From assembly GCA_020723385.1 (NCBI GenBank), contig DYIZ01000047.1, positions 1-39,846 of the forward strand: a DNA stretch of 39,846 nt, in the 5' to 3' direction. Below, one piece after another: positions 21,751 through 30,887 of this stretch; positions within the stretch are counted from its first letter, which is position 1, and each line of letters begins with the position of its first letter. This DNA is from Candidatus Aquidulcis sp. Lineage in GTDB: Bacteria; Chloroflexota; Anaerolineae; Anaerolineales; UBA4823. A program made the position numbers and the translations under genes. Under the pieces are notes generated by a model, which saw only the letters and a program-made list of their open reading frames with translations, was not told the origin of the DNA and did no database searches.

Positions 21751-22830
21751 ATGCAACCCATACAGCCTACGATCGTTGGCGTCTGTTTTCAAAAAGGTGG
21801 GAAAATTTACCATTTTGCAGCCGGCAATGTGACCGATCTTCACACGGGAGATTATGTCGTTGTCGAAACCAGCCGCGGCATTCAATTGGGGCAGGTGACC
21901 CATTTTGTCGCCGAGCCGACACCACCCCCGGAGGGGGTCTGGAAACTCATCCAGAGGCGCGCCAGCCAGCGCGACCTTGTCGAACGCCAGACCTGGCAGG
22001 ATAAGGAAACCGCCGCGACCATCAGTTGCCGTGAGAAAGTTTCAGAGCTGAAACTGGCGGACATGAAAATTGTCTCCGCAGAATACAGCCTGGATGGGAC
22101 GCGTCTGACTTTCATGTACTGCTCCGAGGCCGGCGATAAGCTCGACTTGCGCGGGCTGCGCAAAGGTCTGAGCCGCCAATACCCTCATACCCAGGTGGAT
22201 TTGCACCAGGTCGGGCCGCGGGATGTGGCGAAATACCTGGGCGGCATGGGCGCTTGCGGCCTGGAGTGTCGCTGCTGCACTGCCTTCCTGACCGATTTCA
22301 GCCCTATTTCTATCAAAATGGCGAAAGACCAGGGCATCTCTCTGACGCCCACTGAAATAACCGGGATGTGCGGGCGTTTACGCTGCTGCCTGGTTTATGA
22401 GTACGAACAATACGCCGAAGCTCGCAAGCACCTTCCCAAAAAAGGCAAGGTCGTCATGACCCCGCTCGGCGAAGCCAAGGTATTAGAAGTCCTGGCGCTC
22501 AAAAATTCGATCCTGGTCGAGCTGCCCACCGGAGCCAGGCACGAATTCACCGCGGATGATCTGCGACCCAAAGAAGAATTGGATGCTTTGGTTCAAAAAG
22601 CAGGCGCGCCCTCGCCCGTCAATCTGGAGCCATCCGAGTCCCAGATATCCTTTGAGCCGTCCGTCGAGACTGAGGCACAAAAGCCTGCGCCCTCTGCGAA
22701 ACCCGCACCCTTTGTAAAGTCTGCGCCGCATACAAAGCCTGGACAACATGGTAAGCCTGGGCCGCAAGGTAAGCCTGCGCCTTCCACCAATAAACCTGAC
22801 CGCCCCGCCCGCAAAGGAAAGAAAAAGTGA
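21751..22830 (+). CDS. PSP1-domain protein (YaaT/RicT-like)
   Basis: The protein has 359 residues from ATG 21751. The PSP1 C-terminal domain spans about residues 60-155 (A-E-Y-S-L-D-G-T-R-L-T-F, L-R-G-L-R-K-G-L-S). A cysteine cluster follows: G-L-E-C-R-C-C and M-C-G-R-L-R-C-C, the RicT pattern. In B. subtilis the RicT-containing complex carries Fe-S clusters and affects RNase Y. The last 50 residues are a low-complexity basic tail of K-P-A-P / K-P-G-P repeats ending in K-G-K-K-K, probably disordered. It overlaps the PIG-L gene by GTGA. Cluster binding fits the Fe-S context but is not shown here. Confidence 0.88.
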   Translation: MQPIQPTIVGVCFQKGGKIYHFAAGNVTDLHTGDYVVVETSRGIQLGQVTHFVAEPTPPPEGVWKLIQRRASQRDLVERQTWQDKETAATISCREKVSELKLADMKIVSAEYSLDGTRLTFMYCSEAGDKLDLRGLRKGLSRQYPHTQVDLHQVGPRDVAKYLGGMGACGLECRCCTAFLTDFSPISIKMAKDQGISLTPTEITGMCGRLRCCLVYEYEQYAEARKHLPKKGKVVMTPLGEAKVLEVLALKNSILVELPTGARHEFTADDLRPKEELDALVQKAGAPSPVNLEPSESQISFEPSVETEAQKPAPSAKPAPFVKSAPHTKPGQHGKPGPQGKPAPSTNKPDRPARKGKKK

Positions 22831-23552
22831 CGGATACGCCCGATGGCTGGTCAACGCCGCAACGAATCCTGGTCGTTCTGGCTCACCCAGACGACCCGGA
22901 ATTTTTCTGCGGCGCGACGACCCTGCGTTGGATCAAGGCTGGGCATGAAGTGCGTTACTGCCTGCTCACCTGCGGCGATAAGGGCACAAAAGACATTTCC
23001 CTGGATACCGGTGAGTTATGCCGGATACGGCAAATCGAACAGCGCACCGCGGCTTCCGTATTGGGAGTCAAAGCAGTGCGATTTCTGGGATACGAAGATG
23101 GCTACCTCGTTCCCGATTTGCAGTTGCGCCGAGACGTGACGCGGGTGATCCGCCAGGAGCGTCCAGATATCCTGGTCACCTGCGACCCCACCACACTTTT
23201 CCCCGATAACAGCCGCCTCAACCATCCCGACCACCGCGCCGCCGGGCAAGCCACGCTCGATGCGGTATTCCCTGCGGCGCGCGACCACCTCAACTTCATC
23301 GAATTGTGGCGTGACGAGCATCTCGAACCGCACATCGTGCGTGAAGTTTGGGTTTGCGGCACACAGCAGCCCAACGTTATCCTGGATGTTACTGAATTCT
23401 GGGAAACGAAAATACTGGCCCTTTACGAACACAAAAGCCAAATCGGTGACCCGCAGCAGCTTGCAGAACGTATGCGAAACCGCCGGACGCCAGACAGCAC
23501 GCCAGAGCAGCCCCGCTACGAGGAGAAGTTTCGTCGTTTGATCCTCGGGTAG
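22827..23552 (+). CDS. PIG-L/LmbE-family deacetylase
   Basis: This 241-residue protein starts at a GTG overlapping the stop of the PSP1 gene. The zinc-binding motif A-H-P-D-D (residues 19-23) is followed by N-H-P-D-H further on, as in MshB and BshB N-acetylglucosaminyl deacetylases. Such enzymes remove acetyl groups from sugar conjugates in low-molecular-weight thiol or glycolipid synthesis. The substrate here is not known; no neighbouring gene belongs to a thiol pathway. It is the last gene before a terminator. Confidence 0.9.
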   Translation: MTDTPDGWSTPQRILVVLAHPDDPEFFCGATTLRWIKAGHEVRYCLLTCGDKGTKDISLDTGELCRIRQIEQRTAASVLGVKAVRFLGYEDGYLVPDLQLRRDVTRVIRQERPDILVTCDPTTLFPDNSRLNHPDHRAAGQATLDAVFPAARDHLNFIELWRDEHLEPHIVREVWVCGTQQPNVILDVTEFWETKILALYEHKSQIGDPQQLAERMRNRRTPDSTPEQPRYEEKFRRLILG

Positions 23553-23585
23553 CGTTTTTGGCATGTGTTTGTGCGTTCATAGTCG

Positions 23586-23630
23586 AGGCCGAAAGCTGTG
23601 AGTTGTGGCTCCCTTTCGGCCTGTGTTTTT
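23586..23630 (+). terminator. Rho-independent terminator after the nuo/Mrp/PIG-L operon
   Basis: AGGCCGAAAG (23586-23595) pairs perfectly with CTTTCGGCCT (23613-23622); the stem is followed by GTGTTTTT. It lies 33 nt after the PIG-L stop and marks the end of the operon that begins at nuoB. Confidence 0.85.
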
Positions 23631-23653
23631 AATTGCAGCTTGCGAGGCCGGCT

Positions 23654-26600
23654 ATGCCTGAAAAACCAATCCACATTGTTGCATACCGCCGCCAGTTGTT
23701 TTGGAGCTTGCTGCTGGTTGGCCTTTTGCCGTTGGCGATCATAGCGGGATTGTCCCTCTTCCGGGGGGATGGCTTCACTGCGGGGATTGTTTTCGGCCTG
23801 ATTGCGCTGACGACCCTGGCCGCATGGGTCGCGGCGTCTCGACTGACTGCGCCAGTAAAAGTGGCCGGCCGCCGGGTGGCCGAATTAACTGCATTGCAGG
23901 AGATCAGCACCCGGCTGGGGAGCGCCCGCGAACCCCAGGATGTGGTGGCAATCGTCGCCGAAGGCGTCAAAACCCTCATCGGCGCCGATGATGTGCGCAT
24001 CTTCAGCTACGACCGCGCTGCCGATTCGCTCACCCCGATCACCATCCAAAGCGTCAACCATTATAAACAGAATTTCGACGTCGCTCCCCGGCGGGATGGG
24101 CTGACGGCTATCGTGGCGCGCACCGGCCGGGCGATGATCGTCAACGACCCGTCTACACACCCGTTGTACCAGAGTTACGTTGCCAATTGGCCGTTGAGCG
24201 CCATTGCCGGGATTCCCTTTGTTTGGAATGGGCGCACCCTGGCCGTGATGAACATCGCCTTCGTTGATTGCTCTCACGAATTTACCGAGTCCGAAATCGG
24301 CACCCTGAATATTCTCGCTGAGCAGGCAGCCCTGGCATTGGAGAACGCCCGTCTTTACCAGGAGCTTGAGCAAAACGTCGAGGCCCGTACGTCTGAGCTG
24401 GCCCAGCGGGTAGACCAGCTCGATTTGATCAATCATGTTGGCCAATACATCACCTTCCTGCGCGAACAGCAAACCCTCCTGCCCACCATCGCTGATCTGA
24501 TCCGCGGGGCGTTCGATTTCTACGCCGTTATCATCATGATGGTTGACCCTGCCTCGGGAAAACTCCGCCTGGCCGGGCTGTCCTCTGTCGAGCCGGATGT
24601 GAGCCTCGACCCGGATCAGTTGTGGTCTTTGGACCTGGGAATCGTTGGCCTTGCCGCAACCACCTCCAAACCGGTGGTAGTCAACGATATTCGCAAGGAA
24701 GCGCGTTATTATCACTATGAGGGGTTACCGCGCGTTTGCTCGGAAATGGCGCTGCCGTTGATCGTCGGCGATCAGTTCCTGGGCGTGCTCGATCTCGAAA
24801 GCGAACGGTACGACGCCTTCCTACCGGGCGATGAAAATGTGTTCCTGACCCTGGCTGACCAAATTGCGGTCGCAATCCATAACGCGGATTTGTTCCGCGC
24901 CGAGGCGGATGCCCGCCGCATCGCTGACAGGCTGCGGGAGGTAGGGCAAATCGTTAATTCGACCCTCGATTTGCAGGAAGTCCTCGACCGTATCCTTCAA
25001 TCTTTGCAGGCCGTGCTGGCGTATGACAGCGCCTCGGTGCTGCTCTTGCGAGACGATGTGCTGCAAGTCGAAGCGGTGCGCGGCTTCGAGCAGCCCGAAG
25101 AAATTATCGGGTTTCGCCTGCCGCTCGCCGATTATCCTCTCGACCGGGAAATCATCGAGACCGGGATTCCCAAAATCCTGTTCAACGTTCACGAGGATCC
25201 TCTGTGGCTGGGCGACAAAGCCCCGGGGACTGCCCACATCCGTGGGTGGATGGGCATCCCATTGGTCGCCTCGGGCGCAGCCATCGGCCTTTTGGCGATT
25301 GACAGCCGGAAGGCAGGCGAATACAACGCCACGCACCTGCCCGTCGCAACAGCTTTTGCCAGCCAGGTGAGTATCGCCGTCCAGAATGCGCGCCTGTTCG
25401 AAGAAATTCGCCAGCGGGCGCATCAGTTGGCCACTATCAATGAATTAGGGCGCATCGTCTTCGGCGAGTTGGACAAAGGCGAGATTCTACGAACATTGGG
25501 TGAGCAACTGTGGACAGTAATGCCGGTGAATTCATTTTACGCCTCCATTTACCACGCTGATAGCGGCACTTTGGATTTTCCAGTGCGTTGTGATGACGGC
25601 ATCTATCAGCCGCCGGACAAAGGTCCGCTCGAAGATTATCCCTGGAACGCCCATATTATCCGATCGAAGGAACCGTTGCGGGTGCTGCGCAGCGAAGCCG
25701 AACTGGCGGCTGAGGTAGAACGCCGCAGCCAGCTTGGAGATACCAACCCGGTCTCGGCATCCATGCTGTTTGCCCCGCTCATGATGGGGGTGGATATTCT
25801 GGGAGTGATTTCGGTTCAATCCAATGCCCTCAATGCCTACACCCAGGCTGACCTCGATCTGCTGGTGGGAACGGCGCGGCAGACAGCGATTGCACTACGC
25901 AACGCCGAGCTGTACGGGCAAGCCCAGGCTGCCCGCGCCGAAGCCGAAGAGGCCAACCGTCTCAAATCGCAGTTTCTTGCCAATATGTCGCACGAGCTGC
26001 GCACCCCGCTCAATTCCATCATCAATTTTGCCTACCTGCTCACCATGGGCACCGAGGGCCAGCTCGGCGCCGGACAGGAGGATCTCATCAATCGCATCGG
26101 CGACGCCGGCCGCCATTTGTTGGGGTTGATCAATGATTTCCTCGACCTGGCGAAGATCGAGGCTGGCCGGATGGAGCTTTACATCGAGGAAGTCCATCTC
26201 CCCGAGCTAATCAACGGCGTGATGTCCACCGCCGCCGGTTTGCTGCACGATAAACCTATCGAGCTGCATCGTGAAGCCCCCAGTGACCTCCCACCGGTGC
26301 GCGCCGATCACACCCGTGTTCGCCAGGTTTTATTGAACCTTCTGTCGAATGCGGCCAAGTTCACTGAGCACGGAAAGATCACGCTGAAAGCCTGGTCGGA
26401 TGAGCGGTGGGTGACGGTAAGCGTCACCGATACCGGTATTGGTATGAATCCCGATGACATCCCCAAGGCCTTTGCCGATTTTGTGCAATTGGATGGCAGC
26501 CTGGCGCGCACCACCGGCGGCACAGGCCTGGGACTGCCGATCAGCAAGCGGTTCATCGAGATGCACGGCGGGCGTATCTGGGCTGAGAGCCAGCCCGGCG

Positions 26601-27418
26601 TCGGTTCGACTTTCTACTTCACTCTGCCGCGTTTTCAGACGAGCGCCCCGATCGAACCGCCGCGCAAACTGGAAGACGCGCGTGTCCTGGTGATTGATGA
26701 TGACCCGGCAAGCTGCGAAATGGTTGCGCTGCAACTGACACAAGGCTATAATGTTCTTGCATTGAGTGACAGCCGCCAGGCAGTCGAAAAGGTTCGCGAA
26801 TCCCGCCCGGATGTGGTGGTGCTGGATGTGATGATGCCTCACCAGGATGGCTGGGAAGTGCTCAAAGCGCTCAAATCAGACCCCGTAACGCAATCTATTC
26901 CAGTCGTAATTTGCAGCATTTTGCGAGAGCAAAAATTGGCGCTTTCCCTGGGCGCCAGCGACTACCTTGTCAAGCCGGTTTCTCCTCAAGATGTGCAGCG
27001 CGTTGTCGAGCAGTTTGTCGCACCCGGCGGCAGAATCCTCGCCGTAGACGATGACGCCGATGCCCTGGAGATTTTCCAGCGTTTACTGGGCAGCGCAGCC
27101 TGCGAGGTGATTACAGCACAAAATGGACGGGCCGGGCTGGAAGCCATCCGGGAACAGCAGCCCAGTGTGGTGATCCTCGACCTGATGATGCCCGGCTTGA
27201 CCGGTTTTGATGTATTGGCTGCCTTACGCAGCGATGAGCAAACAGCTTCTCTGCCGGTGATCGTTGTCACCGCAAAAGATTTGACTCCCCAAGAACGGCA
27301 AGCCCTGCAAACTGGCGCGGCCGCTCTGCTGCAAAAAGGCCAGTTTTCAGCCGATGAGATCAATCAGGCCGTGCGGCGTGCCCTGGCCCGAAGACCACGT
27401 CGAGGTGCAAATGACTGA
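23654..27418 (+). CDS. Large hybrid sensor histidine kinase (2 TM, 4 GAF, HisKA, HATPase, 2 receivers)
   Basis: The protein has 1254 residues from ATG 23654 (GAGG six bases before it). Two transmembrane helices (about 15-60) are separated by only a few residues, so almost nothing is exposed outside. Four GAF domains follow (roughly 75-225, 260-413, 426-582, 593-756). HisKA has His780 in M-S-H-E-L-R-T-P-L-N-S-I-I-N. The ATPase domain shows N-L-L-S-N-A-A-K-F, D-T-G-I-G-M and G-T-G-L-G-L-P-I. Two receivers end the protein, with Asp1058 (V-L-D-V-M-M-P) and Asp1176 (I-L-D-L-M-M-P). It probably integrates several cytoplasmic signals. Its stop overlaps the next gene by eight bases. Confidence 0.94.
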   Translation: MPEKPIHIVAYRRQLFWSLLLVGLLPLAIIAGLSLFRGDGFTAGIVFGLIALTTLAAWVAASRLTAPVKVAGRRVAELTALQEISTRLGSAREPQDVVAIVAEGVKTLIGADDVRIFSYDRAADSLTPITIQSVNHYKQNFDVAPRRDGLTAIVARTGRAMIVNDPSTHPLYQSYVANWPLSAIAGIPFVWNGRTLAVMNIAFVDCSHEFTESEIGTLNILAEQAALALENARLYQELEQNVEARTSELAQRVDQLDLINHVGQYITFLREQQTLLPTIADLIRGAFDFYAVIIMMVDPASGKLRLAGLSSVEPDVSLDPDQLWSLDLGIVGLAATTSKPVVVNDIRKEARYYHYEGLPRVCSEMALPLIVGDQFLGVLDLESERYDAFLPGDENVFLTLADQIAVAIHNADLFRAEADARRIADRLREVGQIVNSTLDLQEVLDRILQSLQAVLAYDSASVLLLRDDVLQVEAVRGFEQPEEIIGFRLPLADYPLDREIIETGIPKILFNVHEDPLWLGDKAPGTAHIRGWMGIPLVASGAAIGLLAIDSRKAGEYNATHLPVATAFASQVSIAVQNARLFEEIRQRAHQLATINELGRIVFGELDKGEILRTLGEQLWTVMPVNSFYASIYHADSGTLDFPVRCDDGIYQPPDKGPLEDYPWNAHIIRSKEPLRVLRSEAELAAEVERRSQLGDTNPVSASMLFAPLMMGVDILGVISVQSNALNAYTQADLDLLVGTARQTAIALRNAELYGQAQAARAEAEEANRLKSQFLANMSHELRTPLNSIINFAYLLTMGTEGQLGAGQEDLINRIGDAGRHLLGLINDFLDLAKIEAGRMELYIEEVHLPELINGVMSTAAGLLHDKPIELHREAPSDLPPVRADHTRVRQVLLNLLSNAAKFTEHGKITLKAWSDERWVTVSVTDTGIGMNPDDIPKAFADFVQLDGSLARTTGGTGLGLPISKRFIEMHGGRIWAESQPGVGSTFYFTLPRFQTSAPIEPPRKLEDARVLVIDDDPASCEMVALQLTQGYNVLALSDSRQAVEKVRESRPDVVVLDVMMPHQDGWEVLKALKSDPVTQSIPVVICSILREQKLALSLGASDYLVKPVSPQDVQRVVEQFVAPGGRILAVDDDADALEIFQRLLGSAACEVITAQNGRAGLEAIREQQPSVVILDLMMPGLTGFDVLAALRSDEQTASLPVIVVTAKDLTPQERQALQTGAAALLQKGQFSADEINQAVRRALARRPRRGAND

Positions 27419-27839
27419 CATTGCTGCTCCATCTCCTCAGCAGGCGCGAGTATTGGTCGTCGAAGACGATCCGAACAACCGGCTGGTGATCACCCGCCTT
27501 TTGAGATTGGCTGGCTTGCTGCCGGAAAATATCTTCGAGGCCGAGGGGGATGCGATCAGTTACTTGCGGTCGAAAGGTTTGACAGGGCTGGATATTATTT
27601 TTCTCGATCTTCAACTCCCCAAAAAAGACGGTTACGCCATTCTCCAGGAGCTGCGCGCCGACCCGGTCTTTGCCAAAACGCGCATCGTCGCCCTGACGGC
27701 TAACGTGATGCGGCAGGATGTCGAGCGCGCCCGTTCGTCCGGGTTCGATGGGTTTATCGGCAAACCGATTGATGGCCGCCGTTTCTCCGATGTTTTGCGC
27801 CGTTTATTGGCTGGCGAGGCAGTGTGGACGATCCTATAA
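27411..27839 (+). CDS. Single-domain response regulator (CheY-like)
   Basis: The protein has 142 residues from ATG 27411, overlapping the kinase stop. The receiver fold has acidic residues in V-V-E-D-D-P-N-N, phospho-acceptor Asp66 in I-F-L-D-L-Q-L-P, T-A-N-V and the conserved Lys in I-G-K-P-I. The V-E-D-D-P-N-N and L-Q-L-P-K-K-D-G-Y forms resemble DivK-type relay receivers. It has no output domain, so it probably relays phosphate or binds a partner, such as the HD-GYP protein whose GTG start overlaps its end by 16 nt. Confidence 0.92.
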   Translation: MTDIAAPSPQQARVLVVEDDPNNRLVITRLLRLAGLLPENIFEAEGDAISYLRSKGLTGLDIIFLDLQLPKKDGYAILQELRADPVFAKTRIVALTANVMRQDVERARSSGFDGFIGKPIDGRRFSDVLRRLLAGEAVWTIL

Positions 27840-30829
27840 TCTCTTCTGACTCGCCTCGCCTGGAGGCTTTGGCAGCCGCCAGCCAGATGCTCGAAGCCTC
27901 GCTCCCGCTCGAAGACATGCTGCGTTCGACGGCTGAACAGGCGCGGACCATGTTCAGCGCCCGGCTGGCTGCTGTCAGCCTGGTTTACGACTTGGGTATC
28001 GAAGCGCCTACGACGGTGGTCGCTCTGGCTGAAAAAGGTTCGAACGAAAGGGCATTGGCGCGCGGCCTCGAAAATTTTGGCATGTCGGTGCAGATTTGCC
28101 ACGCCGAGCGCCCGCTCCACTACTCGACAGCCGAGCTTGAAAATCATCCGGCCTGGCGCGGCCTGACGGAACGCCTCGGGGCAACTCAACCTGTTCATGG
28201 CTGGCTGGCTGCGCCATTGCATCGTGGCGATGGGCAGTGCCTCGGTTATATCCAGGTGGTGGGCAAAGAATCGGCTGATTTCGATGGAGCCGACTCGGTG
28301 ATGCTGGCGCAGCTTGCCCGTGTCGCTTCGCTGGTCATCGAAAACCAGCGGCTCAACCACGCCGAACAGCAGGCGCGGCAGGCTGCCGAAACCTTGCGGG
28401 TCGCCAGCCTGGCCCTTACCCAGGAATTGAATCTCGACGATGTCCTCGATACCCTGCTCGATTATCTGAGCTGGATCGTCCCTTATGATTGTGCCAGCGT
28501 CTTGCTGCTGGAACCCCCCGACTGCCTGACGGTGCGCGCCGTCCGCAGTTACGACTCTCGTTCGGTCGCTGCCCGCCAACCGGGCAATGCCAGTGACTTG
28601 CAGGAGAATCCGGTCGTCCGGGAGTTGATCCAAACCCACAAGGTTGTTCATGTCCCGGATATTCAATCCCAGCCCGAATGGGATCGGCGTTTTGGCGGCG
28701 AAAACCGGAGCTGGCTGGGCCTGCCATTGGTCACGGACGACCGGGTGATGGGTCTGTGCGCGCTCGAAAAGTCCGAGCCGGGTTTCTTTACCGAGGTCCA
28801 CCAACGGTTGGCAGAGGCCCTGGCGGCCCAGGCTGCCATCGCTATCGAGAACGCCAGCCTCTTCGAGCGGTTGAGCGCTTCCGAAGAACGGTATCGCGCC
28901 GCAGCCGAGCTGACCTCCGATTTTGCCTACGCGTTTCGTGTTGACTCCGAAGATCGGTTCACCTGCGAGTGGGTTACGGACGCTTTTACCCGCATTACAG
29001 GTTTTGCCTGCGGCGAGGTGGATACCCAGGCGGGTTGGTCGAGCCTGGCGCATCCGAACGACGCGGCGGTCGCCCGACAGCATCTGCAAACCCTGCTGTC
29101 GGGGAAACCCTGCGCCAGTGAGTACCGCATCGTCACGCGCTCGGCAGAGATACGCTGGCTGCAAGATTACAGCCGCCCCGTTTTGGAAGCTAACCAGCGG
29201 CGGGTGACGCGTATCTTTGGGGCTGCGCAAGATATCACCGAGCGCAAACAGAAACAGCGCGAGTTGGAAGCCGTAGCCGGCCTGGCCTCGGCGCTGCGCA
29301 CGGCGTTGAATCGCAGCGAGATGACGCCGGTCATCCTGGACCAGGCGTTGGCGCTGGTCGCTGCCGATGGCGCTGCGCTTGCCCGGCACGACCCTGCCTC
29401 GCCCGAGACACTCATCGAGCTGGGGCGCGGCGAGTGGGCCGGATGGGCTGGTGTGCGCCAGGGGGCGGGGGATGGCATCACCGGGCGGGTGGTGATGTCT
29501 GGGCAGGCTTATTCGAGCAACCATGCCCTCGGCGACCCGATGCGCTCGCGTGCCGAGGCAATCGGCGATTTGCAGGCAATCGCTTGCGTGCCGCTCATTG
29601 CCCATGAGGAAACCATCGGTGCGCTTTGGCTGGGGCGAAAAACCGAGATTTCCGAGCCGGAAATTGCGCTGACCGCCGCCATCGCCGACATCGCCGCCAA
29701 CGCGCTGCGCCGCGCCGCGCTTCACGAACAGACCGAGCGGCGCTTGCAGCACATCTCCGCCTTGCGCGCCATTGACCGCGCCATTACCGCCAGCCTGGAT
29801 TTGGAGGTGACTCTGAATGTTTTGCTCGATCAGGTCACCAGTCAGCTCGAAGTCCACGCCGCTGAAATATTGCTGTATGATGCCGCCACCCAATCGCTTC
29901 GTTTTCAGGCCGGGCGCGGCTTCCGCTCCACCGACCTGGCGCGTTTCCAAATCCGGTTGGGAGAAAGCTACGGCGGCCGCGCTGCCCTGGAGCGCCGCGT
30001 GGTGCGCGCGCCCTCCCAGAACGAGACCGAATTGGCGTTCCCTATGGCCCCCTGGCTGTCCGGCGAAGGATTTGCGGCATGTGTGTGCGTCCCGCTGGTG
30101 ACGAAAGGCCAGCTCAAAGGTGTTTTGGATGTTTTCCATCGCTCACCGCTCGATCCCGATCATGAGTGGCTGGGTTTCCTCGAAACCCTGGCCGGGCAGG
30201 CGGCGATCGCCATCGAGAACGCTCAATTATTCGACGGTTTGCAGCGCACCAATTTGAAGCTCACCCAGGCTTACGACGCCACCATCGAGGGCTGGTCGCG
30301 GGCGCTGGAGCTGCGCGACAAAGAAACCGAAGGCCACTCGCAGCGTGTGACCGAGATGACCCTCGAGCTGGCGCGCACCATGGGGATGAGCGAAACCGAA
30401 CTGGTTCACGTGCGGCGCGGCGCGCTGCTGCACGACATCGGCAAGATGGGCATCCCCGATGCGATCTTGCTGCGCCCCGGCCCGCTCACCGAGCCGGAAT
30501 GGCAGATCATGCGCCTGCACCCCAAGTACGCCTACGACATGCTCTCCCCGATTGGCTATCTGCGCCCGGCGCTGGATATTCCCTATTGCCACCATGAAAA
30601 ATGGGATGGCTCTGGCTACCCGCGCGGCCTCAAAGGCGAGCAAATCCCGCTGGCGGCCCGCATCTTCGCCATCGCCGATGTGTGGGATGCGCTGCTTTCC
30701 GACCGCCCTTACGGGCAGGCCTGGACACACGTAAAAGCGTTGGCGCACGTTCGGGAGCAATCTGGCAAGTATTTCGACCCCAAGGTGGTCGAGACATTCC
30801 TGCGCGTATTCGAAGCGCGGGATTTGTAA
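27824..30829 (+). CDS. GAF/PAS-sensor HD-GYP protein, probable cyclic-di-GMP phosphodiesterase
   Basis: This 1001-residue soluble protein starts at a GTG inside the receiver gene. Order: GAF (about 10-175), GAF (185-345), PAS (350-475, with the PAC ending G-A-A-Q-D-I-T-E-R-K), GAF (480-640), GAF (645-800) and HD-GYP (815-1000). The catalytic part has His870-Asp871 (H-D-I-G-K-M-G-I-P-D), His923-His924-Glu925 and D-G-S-G-Y-P-R-G-L-K-G, the complete HD-GYP signature. Such domains hydrolyse cyclic di-GMP. With the hybrid kinase and receiver it forms a signalling cassette in which phosphorylation may gate second-messenger turnover. Confidence 0.94.
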   Translation: MDDPIISSDSPRLEALAAASQMLEASLPLEDMLRSTAEQARTMFSARLAAVSLVYDLGIEAPTTVVALAEKGSNERALARGLENFGMSVQICHAERPLHYSTAELENHPAWRGLTERLGATQPVHGWLAAPLHRGDGQCLGYIQVVGKESADFDGADSVMLAQLARVASLVIENQRLNHAEQQARQAAETLRVASLALTQELNLDDVLDTLLDYLSWIVPYDCASVLLLEPPDCLTVRAVRSYDSRSVAARQPGNASDLQENPVVRELIQTHKVVHVPDIQSQPEWDRRFGGENRSWLGLPLVTDDRVMGLCALEKSEPGFFTEVHQRLAEALAAQAAIAIENASLFERLSASEERYRAAAELTSDFAYAFRVDSEDRFTCEWVTDAFTRITGFACGEVDTQAGWSSLAHPNDAAVARQHLQTLLSGKPCASEYRIVTRSAEIRWLQDYSRPVLEANQRRVTRIFGAAQDITERKQKQRELEAVAGLASALRTALNRSEMTPVILDQALALVAADGAALARHDPASPETLIELGRGEWAGWAGVRQGAGDGITGRVVMSGQAYSSNHALGDPMRSRAEAIGDLQAIACVPLIAHEETIGALWLGRKTEISEPEIALTAAIADIAANALRRAALHEQTERRLQHISALRAIDRAITASLDLEVTLNVLLDQVTSQLEVHAAEILLYDAATQSLRFQAGRGFRSTDLARFQIRLGESYGGRAALERRVVRAPSQNETELAFPMAPWLSGEGFAACVCVPLVTKGQLKGVLDVFHRSPLDPDHEWLGFLETLAGQAAIAIENAQLFDGLQRTNLKLTQAYDATIEGWSRALELRDKETEGHSQRVTEMTLELARTMGMSETELVHVRRGALLHDIGKMGIPDAILLRPGPLTEPEWQIMRLHPKYAYDMLSPIGYLRPALDIPYCHHEKWDGSGYPRGLKGEQIPLAARIFAIADVWDALLSDRPYGQAWTHVKALAHVREQSGKYFDPKVVETFLRVFEARDL

Positions 30830-30887
30830 ATGGAAAATACGGTCTCTTTCTCGCTCGAACAGTGATTAGGCAAACGAGGCAAACACC

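Noticed and set aside
27632-30139. 835-codon open frame on the minus strand
   Set aside because: It lies entirely opposite the GAF/HD-GYP and receiver genes, whose domains are clear. Its composition is that of a GC-rich antisense shadow, with no recognisable domain.
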